Assembly: GCA_012840905.1 (NCBI GenBank) | Contig: DUVT01000093.1 | Location: forward strand, 1-5,572 | Direction of reading: 5' to 3' | Length of the DNA stretch: 5,572 nucleotides | Source: Acholeplasmataceae bacterium | Lineage (GTDB): Bacteria > Bacillota_I > Bacilli_A > ML615J-28 > CAG-698 | Part shown: positions 1 through 5,298 of the stretch, piece after piece | Layout: every line of letters begins with the position of its first letter | Numbering within the stretch: position 1 is the stretch's first letter | Position numbers and translations under genes: made by a program | The notes under the pieces: generated by a model | Databases searched by the model: none | Told to the model about the DNA's origin: nothing | The model's input: only the letters and a program-made list of their open reading frames with translations

Positions 1-353
1 ATAAAGACTTCTTTTTTATTACGAATGATTTATATAACAAGTACATTGCAAATAAATCACGTTATTATTTAACTAATCTAGATCTTGTAACAGAAATAAT
101 TTTACATAACATTAATGATTTAAAACTAATTAGACCTATAATATTAAATGATTTGTTTGAAGATCCCCAAATGGAGATCTTAATTAGAGCAATGTTTGAT
201 TGTGATCTTAATGTAACTAAAACAGCAAGTAATATATATATGCATAGAAATACTGTAATAAAAAGATTAGAACTAATAAAGAATACAACAGGGCTTAATA
301 TTCAAAAGTTTAATGATGCGAATATAATGTATTGGTTAATAAAGAAAAAATAG
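1..353 (+). CDS. PucR/CdaR-family transcriptional regulator, C-terminal part (5' end outside window)
   Basis: The frame is open from base 3 to the TAG at 351-353, giving 116 residues with no stop. The gene therefore starts upstream of the window, and the internal TTG at 153 is not a credible start. Seen: the last 55 or so residues look like the PucR C-terminal helix-turn-helix. They contain a D-x-N-V-T-K-T-A segment (visible residues 68-75), then Y-x-H-R-N-T (79-84), R-L-E-x-I (88-92), T-G-L-N-I (96-100), and an N-D-A-N-I-x-Y-W-L tail. Known: this domain binds DNA in regulators of purine, sugar-diacid and related catabolism, usually behind a GAF-like or ligand-binding N-terminal region that is not visible here. 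It lies directly upstream of, and codirectional with, the sugar ATPase gene. I recall B. subtilis having a PucR-type gene (yxkF) beside msmX, so this may be an orthologous pair. The effector and targets cannot be read from this fragment. Confidence 0.85.
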   Translation, partial: KDFFFITNDLYNKYIANKSRYYLTNLDLVTEIILHNINDLKLIRPIILNDLFEDPQMEILIRAMFDCDLNVTKTASNIYMHRNTVIKRLELIKNTTGLNIQKFNDANIMYWLIKKK

Positions 354-355
354 AT

Positions 356-383
356 AACAATGTGCAAGTTGCACATTGTTTTT
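356..383 (+). terminator. Palindromic hairpin after the PucR gene, possible terminator
   Basis: Starting 3 nt after the TAG, AACAATGTGCAA (356-367) and TTGCACATTGTT (369-380) form a perfect inverted repeat around a single G. As RNA this gives a 10-bp stem with an AAGTT loop. The T-run is short (379-383, partly inside the stem) before an A, so termination may be incomplete. The perfect symmetry would also suit a dimeric DNA-binding protein. Confidence 0.6.
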
Positions 384-404
384 AGTTTAATAATTATGTA
401 TAAT
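376..404 (+). promoter_or_regulatory. Putative sigma-A promoter for the sugar ABC ATPase gene
   Basis: A consensus -10 TATAAT lies at 399-404, and TTGTTT lies 17 bp upstream at 376-381 as the -35. The -35 hexamer is inside the right arm of the 356-380 palindrome. Predicted transcription would start near 411, leaving a leader of about 27 nt with the ribosome binding site AAAGGAG at 425-431, six bases before the ATG at 438. Confidence 0.65.
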
Positions 405-437
405 GGATGTAATGTAAAATAAGAAAAGGAGATTTTT

Positions 438-1559
438 ATGGCAACAGTTACACTTAAAAATTTAAATAAAGTATATGATGGCAATGTACATGCTGTTGTT
501 GACTTTAATTTACAAATTAAAGACAAAGAGTTTATTGTACTAGTTGGACCATCTGGATGTGGTAAGACAACTACATTACGTATGGTTGCTGGACTTGAAG
601 ATATTACATCTGGTGAGTTAAGAATTGACGATGAAGTAGTTAATGACGTAGCTCCAAAGGATCGTAATATTGCGATGGTTTTCCAAAGCTATGCTTTATA
701 TCCACATATGACTGTTTATGATAACATGGCATTCGGATTAAAATTAAGAAAATTCTCACGTGATGAGATTGATCGCCGTGTTCAAAACGCAGCTGAAATT
801 TTAGGGTTAAAACCTTACTTAGATCGTCGTCCAAAAGCTTTATCAGGTGGACAACGTCAACGTGTTGCATTAGGTCGTGCGATCGTTCGTGATGCGAAAG
901 TATTCTTAATGGACGAGCCGTTATCAAACCTTGATGCTAAGTTACGTGTTCAAATGCGTGCAGAAATTATTAAATTAACTGAAAAGTTAGGAATTACAAC
1001 TATCTACGTTACGCATGACCAAATTGAAGCGATGACAATGGCAACTAGAATCGTAGTTATGAAAGATGGTTACATCCAACAAGTAGGTACACCTAAAGAT
1101 ATTTATGATTATCCAAATAACGTATTCGTTGGTGGATTCATTGGTACACCTCCAATGAACTTCATCGAAGGAAGAGTAACCGAAAAAGGTTACTTCGAAG
1201 TTGGAGATCATAAATTAGGTTTAACAAGATTTAAAGTTCCTGAGTATCATATGGAATACTTAAAAGAACAAAAATATCTTGAAAAACCAATTATTATGGG
1301 TATTAGACCAGAAAATATTTGGGATAAAGAAGAAATTATTGAACAATTCCCAGAGTCAAAGGTTAAAGTTAAAGTCGATGTTGCAGAGTTACTAGGTGCT
1401 GAAACATTAATTAACGGTATTATGCACGCACAACATATTGTTGCAAAAGTACCTGCAAGAGTTGATATTCATATGGGTGATGAAGTAGTGCTTGCATTCG
1501 ATATGGAAAAAGCTCACTTCTTCGATATTGAAACTGAACAAAGAATTAAGAAATACTAA
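438..1559 (+). CDS. ugpC: Carbohydrate ABC transporter ATP-binding protein, UgpC/MsmX/MalK family
   Basis: This is the cytoplasmic ATPase that powers importers of sugars or glycerol-3-phosphate (CUT1 family). The 373 residues are close to full family length. Seen, in order: Walker A GPSGCGKT (37-44), Q-loop Q83, signature LSGGQ (135-139), Walker B VFLMDE (155-160, catalytic E160), D-loop SNLD (163-166) and H-loop H193, followed by the MalK-type D-Q-I-E-A-M-T-M-A. The C-terminal third holds the MalK/UgpC regulatory OB/TOBE region, with G-I-R-P-E-N-I at 288-294. The start is supported by AAAGGAG six bases upstream. The gene has its own promoter and terminator and no permease or binding-protein gene beside it. 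This suits the MsmX/MsmK type known in Bacillota, in which one ATPase serves several sugar importers (inference). The symbol marks the family; the substrate is not determined. Confidence 0.95.
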   Translation: MATVTLKNLNKVYDGNVHAVVDFNLQIKDKEFIVLVGPSGCGKTTTLRMVAGLEDITSGELRIDDEVVNDVAPKDRNIAMVFQSYALYPHMTVYDNMAFGLKLRKFSRDEIDRRVQNAAEILGLKPYLDRRPKALSGGQRQRVALGRAIVRDAKVFLMDEPLSNLDAKLRVQMRAEIIKLTEKLGITTIYVTHDQIEAMTMATRIVVMKDGYIQQVGTPKDIYDYPNNVFVGGFIGTPPMNFIEGRVTEKGYFEVGDHKLGLTRFKVPEYHMEYLKEQKYLEKPIIMGIRPENIWDKEEIIEQFPESKVKVKVDVAELLGAETLINGIMHAQHIVAKVPARVDIHMGDEVVLAFDMEKAHFFDIETEQRIKKY

Positions 1560-1590
1560 AAAAGATTGCCACTTCACAGTGGCAATTTTA
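1558..1590 (+). terminator. Rho-independent terminator of the ATPase gene
   Basis: ATTGCCACT (1565-1573) pairs perfectly with AGTGGCAAT (1578-1586) around a TCAC loop. It is preceded by an A-run that includes the stop codon (1557-1559) and followed by T1586-T1589. It separates the ATPase transcript from pgk. Confidence 0.88.
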
Positions 1591-1610
1591 TAATTTAGCC
1601 AAACAAGTGA

Positions 1611-1624
1611 TAAAAACGGTTTTA
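1611..1624 (+). promoter_or_regulatory. cre-like near-palindrome upstream of pgk (possible CcpA site)
   Basis: TAAAAACGGTTTTA is symmetric except at one pair of positions and has a central CG. Against the catabolite-response-element consensus TGWAANCGNTNWCA it differs only at the second and thirteenth positions (G to A, C to T). It is centred about 22 bp upstream of the pgk -35, roughly 55-60 bp before the predicted start, a position compatible with activation. No CcpA gene is visible, and the site could be chance in AT-rich DNA. Confidence 0.35.
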
Positions 1625-1638
1625 TTTGCAATTAAAGT

Positions 1639-1667
1639 CTTACAAAACACATAAATTATGATATAAT
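1639..1667 (+). promoter_or_regulatory. Extended -10 promoter of the pgk-tpiA operon
   Basis: The -35 is CTTACA (1639-1644, 4 of 6 consensus), followed by a 17-bp spacer and a perfect TATAAT at 1662-1667. TG at 1659-1660 forms an extended -10 (TGATATAAT). A second TATAAT follows at 1671-1676 but has no good -35. Predicted transcription starts near 1674. Confidence 0.8.
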
Positions 1668-1711
1668 GATTATAATAAAACATAAATCTTTTTATAAAGG
1701 AGACTTAAGGA

Positions 1712-2905
1712 ATGAGTAAAAAAACTATTAGAGATGTTGACTTAAAAGGCAAAAAAGTTTTAGTGCGTGTGGACTTTAACGTTCCAATGAAAGATGGCAA
1801 AATTACAGATGAAAATAGGATTGTTCAGGCTTTACCGACAATCAATTATGCACTTGAAAATGGAGCTAAATTAATTTTATTATCACACTTAGGAAGAATT
1901 AAAGAAGAAGCTGACAAAGAAAAGAATAGTTTAAGAGTAGTTGCGACAAGACTTGGTGAGTTATTAGGAAAAGAAGTTATTTTTGTTCCAGAAACACGTG
2001 GAGAAAAAGTTGAACAAGCCATTTCAAATATGAAAGATGGCGATGTTGTCATGCTTGAAAACACAAGATTTGAAGATTTAAATAATAAAGCTGAATCTAA
2101 AAACAATCCTGAGTTAGGTAAGTATTGGGCTAGTTTAGGCGAATTATTTGTAAATGATGCTTTTGGTACTGCTCATCGCGCTCATGCTTCTAACGTAGGT
2201 ATTTCTGCAAATATCGAAACTGCAGTTGCTGGTTTCTTAATGGAAAAAGAAATTAAGTTTATAGGTGGTGCAGTTGATAATCCAGCTAGACCTTTTGTTG
2301 CAATTCTAGGTGGAGCTAAAGTTAGTGATAAAATTTCAGTAATTGGAAACTTATTAACAAAAGCAGACAAGATTTTAATTTGTGGTGCGATGGCTTATAC
2401 TTTCTATAAGGCATTAGGTCATGAAGTTGGAACTTCTTTATGTGAAGAAGACTATGTAGATTTTGCAAAAGGTTTATTAGATAAAGCTCAAGGTAAAATT
2501 GTTTTACCAGTTGATGTAGTTGTAACTAGAGAATTTGCTGCTGATGCAGAAAGTGAAGTAGTTGCAATTGATGGAATTGGTAAAGATCAAATGGGCTTAG
2601 ATATTGGTCCTAGAACAATTGACCAATTCAAAAAAGAACTTGAAGGCGCTAAAACTGTAGTATGGAATGGTCCTGCTGGAGTATTTGAATTCCCTAAATT
2701 TGCAGTTGGTACAAATGCTATTTGTACAATCTTAGCTGAACTTGAAGATGCTACTACTATTATCGGTGGTGGAGATTCAGCTGCAGCTGCTAATCAATTA
2801 GGTTTTAGCGATAAGTTTACACATATCTCTACTGGTGGTGGAGCAAGCCTTGAATACTTAGAAGGTAAAGAACTACCAGGAGTTGCGGCTATAAACGATA
2901 AATAA
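1712..2905 (+). CDS. pgk: Phosphoglycerate kinase
   Basis: A cytoplasmic glycolytic enzyme that transfers phosphate from 1,3-bisphosphoglycerate to ADP, giving ATP and 3-phosphoglycerate. The 397 residues match the usual bacterial length. The N-terminal substrate lobe has V-D-F-N-V-P (20-25), R36, S-H-L-G-R (58-62), E-N-T-R-F (116-120) and [11 protein letters not shown] (148-158). The C-terminal nucleotide lobe has G-G-A-K-V-S-D-K-I (199-207), W-N-G-P-A-G-V-F-E (318-326), G-G-G-D-S-A-A-A (352-359) and T-G-G-G-A-S-L-E (374-381). All expected motifs are intact. The ATG is preceded by AAAGGAGA at 1696-1703 (8-nt gap), with a weaker AAGG closer in. It is first in an operon with tpiA, 56 bp downstream with no terminator between. 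The glyceraldehyde-3-phosphate dehydrogenase gene often found upstream of pgk is absent here. Confidence 0.98.
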   Translation: MSKKTIRDVDLKGKKVLVRVDFNVPMKDGKITDENRIVQALPTINYALENGAKLILLSHLGRIKEEADKEKNSLRVVATRLGELLGKEVIFVPETRGEKVEQAISNMKDGDVVMLENTRFEDLNNKAESKNNPELGKYWASLGELFVNDAFGTAHRAHASNVGISANIETAVAGFLMEKEIKFIGGAVDNPARPFVAILGGAKVSDKISVIGNLLTKADKILICGAMAYTFYKALGHEVGTSLCEEDYVDFAKGLLDKAQGKIVLPVDVVVTREFAADAESEVVAIDGIGKDQMGLDIGPRTIDQFKKELEGAKTVVWNGPAGVFEFPKFAVGTNAICTILAELEDATTIIGGGDSAAAANQLGFSDKFTHISTGGGASLEYLEGKELPGVAAINDK

Positions 2906-2961
2906 GATAATAATAAATTTAAAAAATATTAAATATATATTACAAGTATAAGGAGTATGTT

Positions 2962-3717
2962 ATGAGAAAACCAATAATTGCTGGAAATTGGAAGATGTTT
3001 AAAACTAGAAATGAAGCATTAAAATTTATTTATGCTGTATCTGACAAACTTCCAGATATAGAAAAAGTTGATAGTGTAATTTGTGCACAATTTACAGTTC
3101 TAAGATGTTTAGTAAAACGTCAAGGAGAAAATTTAAGAATCGGTGCGCAAAACCTTCACTTTGAAAATGAAGGCGCATTTACAGGCGAAGTATCTGCACC
3201 AATGCTTAAAGAAATAAATGTAAGTTATGTTATCGTTGGTCATAGCGAAAGAAGAGCTATGTTTAATGAAACTGACGAAGCTATTAATAAAAAATTACAC
3301 AAAGCTTTAGAATATGATATTACACCAATCTTATGTGTTGGTGAATCTCTTGAACAAAGAGAAAGTGGTCAAACTGAAGCACATCTTGCAGAACAATTAG
3401 AAAAAGATTTAGCTGGTTTAACAGCAGAACAAGTAAAAGATATCGTTATTGCTTATGAACCTATCTGGGCAATCGGTACTGGAAAAACTGCAACTAGCGA
3501 AGTTGCAAATGAAACTTGCAAATTCATCCGTGAAAAAATTGCAAGCATGTATGATCAAGATGTTGCAGATGCAATTAGAATTCAATATGGCGGCAGCGTT
3601 AAGTTAAATAATATTCATGAATTAATGATGATGCCACACATTGATGGTGCTTTAATTGGTGGTGCAAGTCTAGACCCTGAAGACTTCGTAAAATTAGTTG
3701 AAGCAGCGGTAAAATAA
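2962..3717 (+). CDS. tpiA: Triosephosphate isomerase
   Basis: Interconverts dihydroxyacetone phosphate and glyceraldehyde-3-phosphate in the cytoplasm. It is a 251-residue TIM barrel of normal length. Seen: A-G-N-W-K-M (7-12) with substrate-binding N9 and K11; G-H-S-E-R-R (93-98) with the electrophilic H94; A-Y-E-P-I-W-A-I-G-T-G-K (163-174) with catalytic base E165 and flexible loop 6; and the phosphate-binding Y-G-G-S-V (208-212) and G-G-A-S-L (232-236). The start is set by AAGGAG at 2950-2955, six bases upstream. Another ATG at 2957 is out of frame and too close to that site. It is second in the pgk operon, and the terminator just after it suggests the operon ends here. The C-A-Q-F-T segment replaces the commoner C-P-P-F-T, a minor variation away from the active site. 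Confidence 0.98.
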   Translation: MRKPIIAGNWKMFKTRNEALKFIYAVSDKLPDIEKVDSVICAQFTVLRCLVKRQGENLRIGAQNLHFENEGAFTGEVSAPMLKEINVSYVIVGHSERRAMFNETDEAINKKLHKALEYDITPILCVGESLEQRESGQTEAHLAEQLEKDLAGLTAEQVKDIVIAYEPIWAIGTGKTATSEVANETCKFIREKIASMYDQDVADAIRIQYGGSVKLNNIHELMMMPHIDGALIGGASLDPEDFVKLVEAAVK

Positions 3718-3749
3718 AACTTTTTTAAATAATTTAATTCTTTACTTAT

Positions 3750-3782
3750 GCCGAGATATTTAATCTCGGCCTTTTCTTTTTT
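3750..3782 (+). terminator. Rho-independent terminator of the pgk-tpiA operon
   Basis: GCCGAGAT (3750-3757) pairs perfectly with ATCTCGGC (3763-3770) around ATTTA, followed by CTTTTCTTTTTT. It is the most GC-rich hairpin in the window and lies 33 nt after the tpiA stop. Confidence 0.93.
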
Positions 3783-3824
3783 GAAAATAGGAAAAATTCA
3801 AAAGCAATAAAACAAATAAAATTG

Positions 3825-3852
3825 TTGACTTTTTGTCCTTTTAGTGTATAAT
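3825..3852 (+). promoter_or_regulatory. Strong sigma-A promoter of rpsD
   Basis: TTGACT (-35, 3825-3830) is followed by a 16-bp spacer and TATAAT (-10, 3847-3852). A-rich DNA at about 3791-3822 may act as an UP element. Transcription is predicted to start near 3858-3860, which gives rpsD a leader of about 150 nt. Confidence 0.85.
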
Positions 3853-3857
3853 ATATA

Positions 3858-4008
3858 AAGTGCAATAAAGGCAGCACTTAAAATATAAAAAATGTATAGA
3901 TGATACCTGAAGAGGGGTTAGTAGTCAGCTGCTAGATGAAGACCAATTTTCAATCTATCTTTTTTATAGATTTAAGTCCTTTTAAAAAAATAAAGGAGGA
4001 AATTTTAA
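3858..4008 (+). promoter_or_regulatory. Structured 5' leader of rpsD, probable S4 autoregulatory RNA
   Basis: This untranslated leader holds several possible helices. AAGTGC (3858-3863) pairs with GCACTT (3874-3879) at its very 5' end. ATAGAT (3896-3901) pairs with ATCTAT (3953-3958), enclosing a core that begins GATACCTGAAGAGG. Inside that core TAGTAG (3919-3924) pairs with CTGCTA (3929-3934, one G-U pair) around TCAG, possibly extended by GGT (3916-3918) with ACC (3942-3944). AATCTAT (3952-3958) can instead pair with ATAGATT (3966-3972). TCCTTT (3977-3982) pairs with AAAGGA (3992-3997), covering most of the Shine-Dalgarno sequence. Known: B. subtilis S4 represses its own monocistronic rpsD through the leader. 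Inferred: this leader does the same. The pairings were found by eye, without folding-energy calculation or covariation. Confidence 0.65.
3977..3999 (+). promoter_or_regulatory. rpsD Shine-Dalgarno sequence with sequestering hairpin
   Basis: AAAGGAGG (3992-3999) is a near-perfect ribosome binding site nine bases before the ATG at 4009. The upstream TCCTTT (3977-3982) is complementary to its AAAGGA part across a 9-nt A-rich loop. The 6-bp helix is weak alone, so stabilisation by bound S4 or by coaxial stacking on the hairpin at 3952-3972 could decide whether ribosomes load. Confidence 0.6.
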
Positions 4009-4608
4009 ATGGCACGTTATACAGGACCCGTTTGGAAAGTCTCAAGAAGATTAAAGTATTCCATTTTAGGTAACGGGAAAGAATTAAAGAAACGACCATA
4101 TGCTCCAGGACAACATGGACAACGTCGTGCAAAATTATCAGAATATAGTTTACAATTACAAGAAAAACAAAAAGTACGTTTTACATATGGAATGAATGAA
4201 AAACAATTTATTAAATTCTTCCGTCAATCAAGTAAAATGCAAGGTGTTCATGGTGAGAACTTCTTAATCTTACTTGAATCAAGACTAGATAACTTAGTAT
4301 ATCGTTTAGGTCTTGCAACTACTAGACGTCAAGCACGTCAATTAGTAACTCATGGACATATCCAAGTTGACGGTAAAAAAGTTGATATTCCATCATTTGT
4401 TGTAAAACCAGGACAAAAAATAAGTGTTAAAGAATCATCACGTAAACTACAAGTTATTCAAGATGCATTAGCAGCTTTAGTATCAAGAAAAGAGTATGTT
4501 ACATTTGATGAAAATACAATGACTGGTGAATATGTTCGCTATCCAGAAAGAAGTGAATTCTTGACGGATATTCAAGAAAACCTCATTGTTGAGTTCTATA
4601 ACCGTTAA
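4009..4608 (+). CDS. rpsD: Small ribosomal subunit protein S4 (uS4)
   Basis: A primary 16S rRNA-binding protein that nucleates assembly of the 30S subunit body and helps control decoding fidelity. The 199 residues are typical. Seen: the N-terminal M-A-R-Y-T-G-P-x-W-K-x-S-R-R and R-P-Y-A-P-G-Q-H-G (29-37), then the S4 RNA-binding domain from about residue 90. That domain contains [12 protein letters not shown] (90-101), [17 protein letters not shown] (106-122) and V-K-P-G-Q-K-I (132-138). The protein has no cysteine at all, so it is the zinc-free form of S4. It is monocistronic, as in Bacillus, with its own promoter, structured leader and terminator. Translation ends in tandem stops, TAA then TGA. 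S4 probably binds its own leader and represses translation when free protein accumulates (inference from B. subtilis). Confidence 0.98.
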   Translation: MARYTGPVWKVSRRLKYSILGNGKELKKRPYAPGQHGQRRAKLSEYSLQLQEKQKVRFTYGMNEKQFIKFFRQSSKMQGVHGENFLILLESRLDNLVYRLGLATTRRQARQLVTHGHIQVDGKKVDIPSFVVKPGQKISVKESSRKLQVIQDALAALVSRKEYVTFDENTMTGEYVRYPERSEFLTDIQENLIVEFYNR

Positions 4609-4614
4609 TGAAGA

Positions 4615-4642
4615 AAAAAGCATTCTGTATAGAGTGCTTTTT
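4615..4642 (+). terminator. Rho-independent terminator of rpsD
   Basis: GCATTCT (4620-4626) pairs with AGAGTGC (4631-4637, one T-G wobble) around GTAT. The stem is flanked by AAAAA (4615-4619) and TTTTT (4638-4642), which extend it to about 12 bp. The A-run on the left could let it work weakly for minus-strand transcripts too. Confidence 0.87.
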
Positions 4643-4702
4643 AATTTTGATTACTTTGATATATATTTAAAAACATAGTTTCATATGTTATAATAATAGA
4701 TA

Positions 4703-4738
4703 TAAAAAAAGGATTAAATCTATAAAGATTTTAATCCT
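4703..4738 (-). terminator. Rho-independent terminator of msrC, overlapping its stop codon
   Basis: On the minus strand AGGATTAAAATC is followed by a TTTATA loop, then GATTTAATCCT and a run of seven T (plus-strand A-run at 4704-4710). One bulged base interrupts an otherwise perfect stem. The TAA stop at 4733-4731 lies within the 5' arm, so ribosomes finishing msrC would sit on the hairpin. Confidence 0.82.
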
Positions 4739-5219
4739 GTTCATTTTGATATTTTAAAACTGATTTAAGATGATTTTCTAAAACATTAATAAATTCTTGC
4801 AAAATATCTTTATCAGCATCAGTAAAACGATTTTTAATTGGGCTATCGATATCTAAAACCCCATAAACTTCATTGTTTAGAAAAATGGGAATTACAATTT
4901 CTGATTGTGATAGAGGATCACAATAAATGTGACCGGGGAATTTTTCTACATCAGGAACAACAATAGCTTCCCTTCTAGCTACTGCAGTTCCACAAACACC
5001 TTTTCCAACTTCAATTGTTGTACAAGCAACTTTTCCTTGGAAAGGACCTAAATATAGTGTGTCACCTTTTAAAATATAAAAACCAACCCAATTAATATTA
5101 TCTAAAATTTCATTTAAAAATGCTGAAGTATTTGCAAGAACTGACATTTCAAAAAAATCATCTTTAATTAATTCAGAATATGCTAATAATAAATTTGAAT
5201 CAATATTTATTTGTTTCAT
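4731..5219 (-). CDS. msrC: Free methionine-R-sulfoxide reductase (fRMsr), GAF-domain protein of the YebR/YtsP type
   Basis: A cytoplasmic enzyme that reduces the R-epimer of free methionine sulfoxide to methionine, normally with thioredoxin, as part of oxidative-damage repair. The 162 residues form a single GAF domain of normal family length. Seen: N-W-V-G-F-Y (43-48), L-G-P-F-Q-G-K-V-A-C (57-66), G-K-G-V-C-G-T-A (72-79), V-P-D-V-E-K-F-P-G-H-I-Y-C-D (88-101), S-E-I-V-I-P (106-111) and G-V-L-D-I-D-S-P. The three cysteines C66, C76 and C100 have the same spacing (10 and 24) as Cys84, Cys94 and Cys118 of the E. coli enzyme, so it should be active rather than a mere ligand-binding GAF protein. 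The ATG is preceded by GTGAGG (5230-5225). The gene converges on rpsD and diverges from the desulfurase gene. I recall B. subtilis ytsP, the same family, also lying near rpsD. Confidence 0.94.
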   Translation of the reverse strand: MKQINIDSNLLLAYSELIKDDFFEMSVLANTSAFLNEILDNINWVGFYILKGDTLYLGPFQGKVACTTIEVGKGVCGTAVARREAIVVPDVEKFPGHIYCDPLSQSEIVIPIFLNNEVYGVLDIDSPIKNRFTDADKDILQEFINVLENHLKSVLKYQNEQD

Positions 5220-5235
5220 ATTAACCTCACTTCAT

Positions 5236-5241
5236 ATTATA
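5236..5241 (-). promoter_or_regulatory. Possible -10 element for msrC
   Basis: TATAAT lies on the minus strand at 5241-5236. The region 17 bp upstream (5264-5259, TTAGTT) is a poor -35. If used, transcription would start near 5229, giving a leader of only about 10 nt with the Shine-Dalgarno sequence at its 5' end. An alternative TAAAAT lies at 5248-5243. Confidence 0.4.
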
Positions 5242-5265
5242 TATTTTACCAAAAAAGCAACTAAA

Positions 5266-5271
5266 TATAAA
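5266..5271 (+). promoter_or_regulatory. Weak candidate -10 element for the cysteine desulfurase gene
   Basis: TATAAA at 5266-5271 is the best plus-strand -10 in the 79-bp divergent gap. No convincing -35 stands 16-18 bp upstream (5243-5248 is ATTTTA). It would give a leader of about 20 nt. The gap is very AT-rich, so chance matches are expected. Confidence 0.25.
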
Positions 5272-5298
5272 GCAATTTAACACAAGGAAGGAAAGATT

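Noticed and set aside
153..353. A short separate gene starting at TTG 153.
   Set aside because: The frame is open back to the window edge, and the translated product is the tail of a PucR-type protein, so this is an internal codon of a longer gene.
2906..2961. Possible promoter or terminator between pgk and tpiA.
   Set aside because: The 56 bp are almost pure A/T with no stable hairpin and no paired -35/-10. Cotranscription is the simpler explanation.
3892..3903. Mini reading frame ATG-TAT-AGA-TGA in the rpsD leader, a possible leader peptide.
   Set aside because: It has no ribosome binding site, is only three codons long and lies within the predicted helix.
3900..3950. Resemblance of GATACCTGAAGAGG to parts of known riboswitch cores, such as the lysine type.
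   Set aside because: The surrounding helices and lengths do not match any riboswitch I know, and the position before rpsD points to an S4 leader.
3835..3984. GTCCTTTTA occurs twice, at 3835-3843 and 3976-3984.
   Set aside because: The first copy lies in the promoter spacer and is not transcribed, and a 9-base match in AT-rich DNA is expected by chance. Only the second copy has a plausible role, pairing with the Shine-Dalgarno sequence.
4666..4694. TATAAT at 4689-4694 on the plus strand, which could drive antisense RNA into msrC.
   Set aside because: The -35 position is TTTAAA, the match lies in AT-rich DNA between two terminators, and the msrC hairpin follows at once; nothing else supports a transcript.
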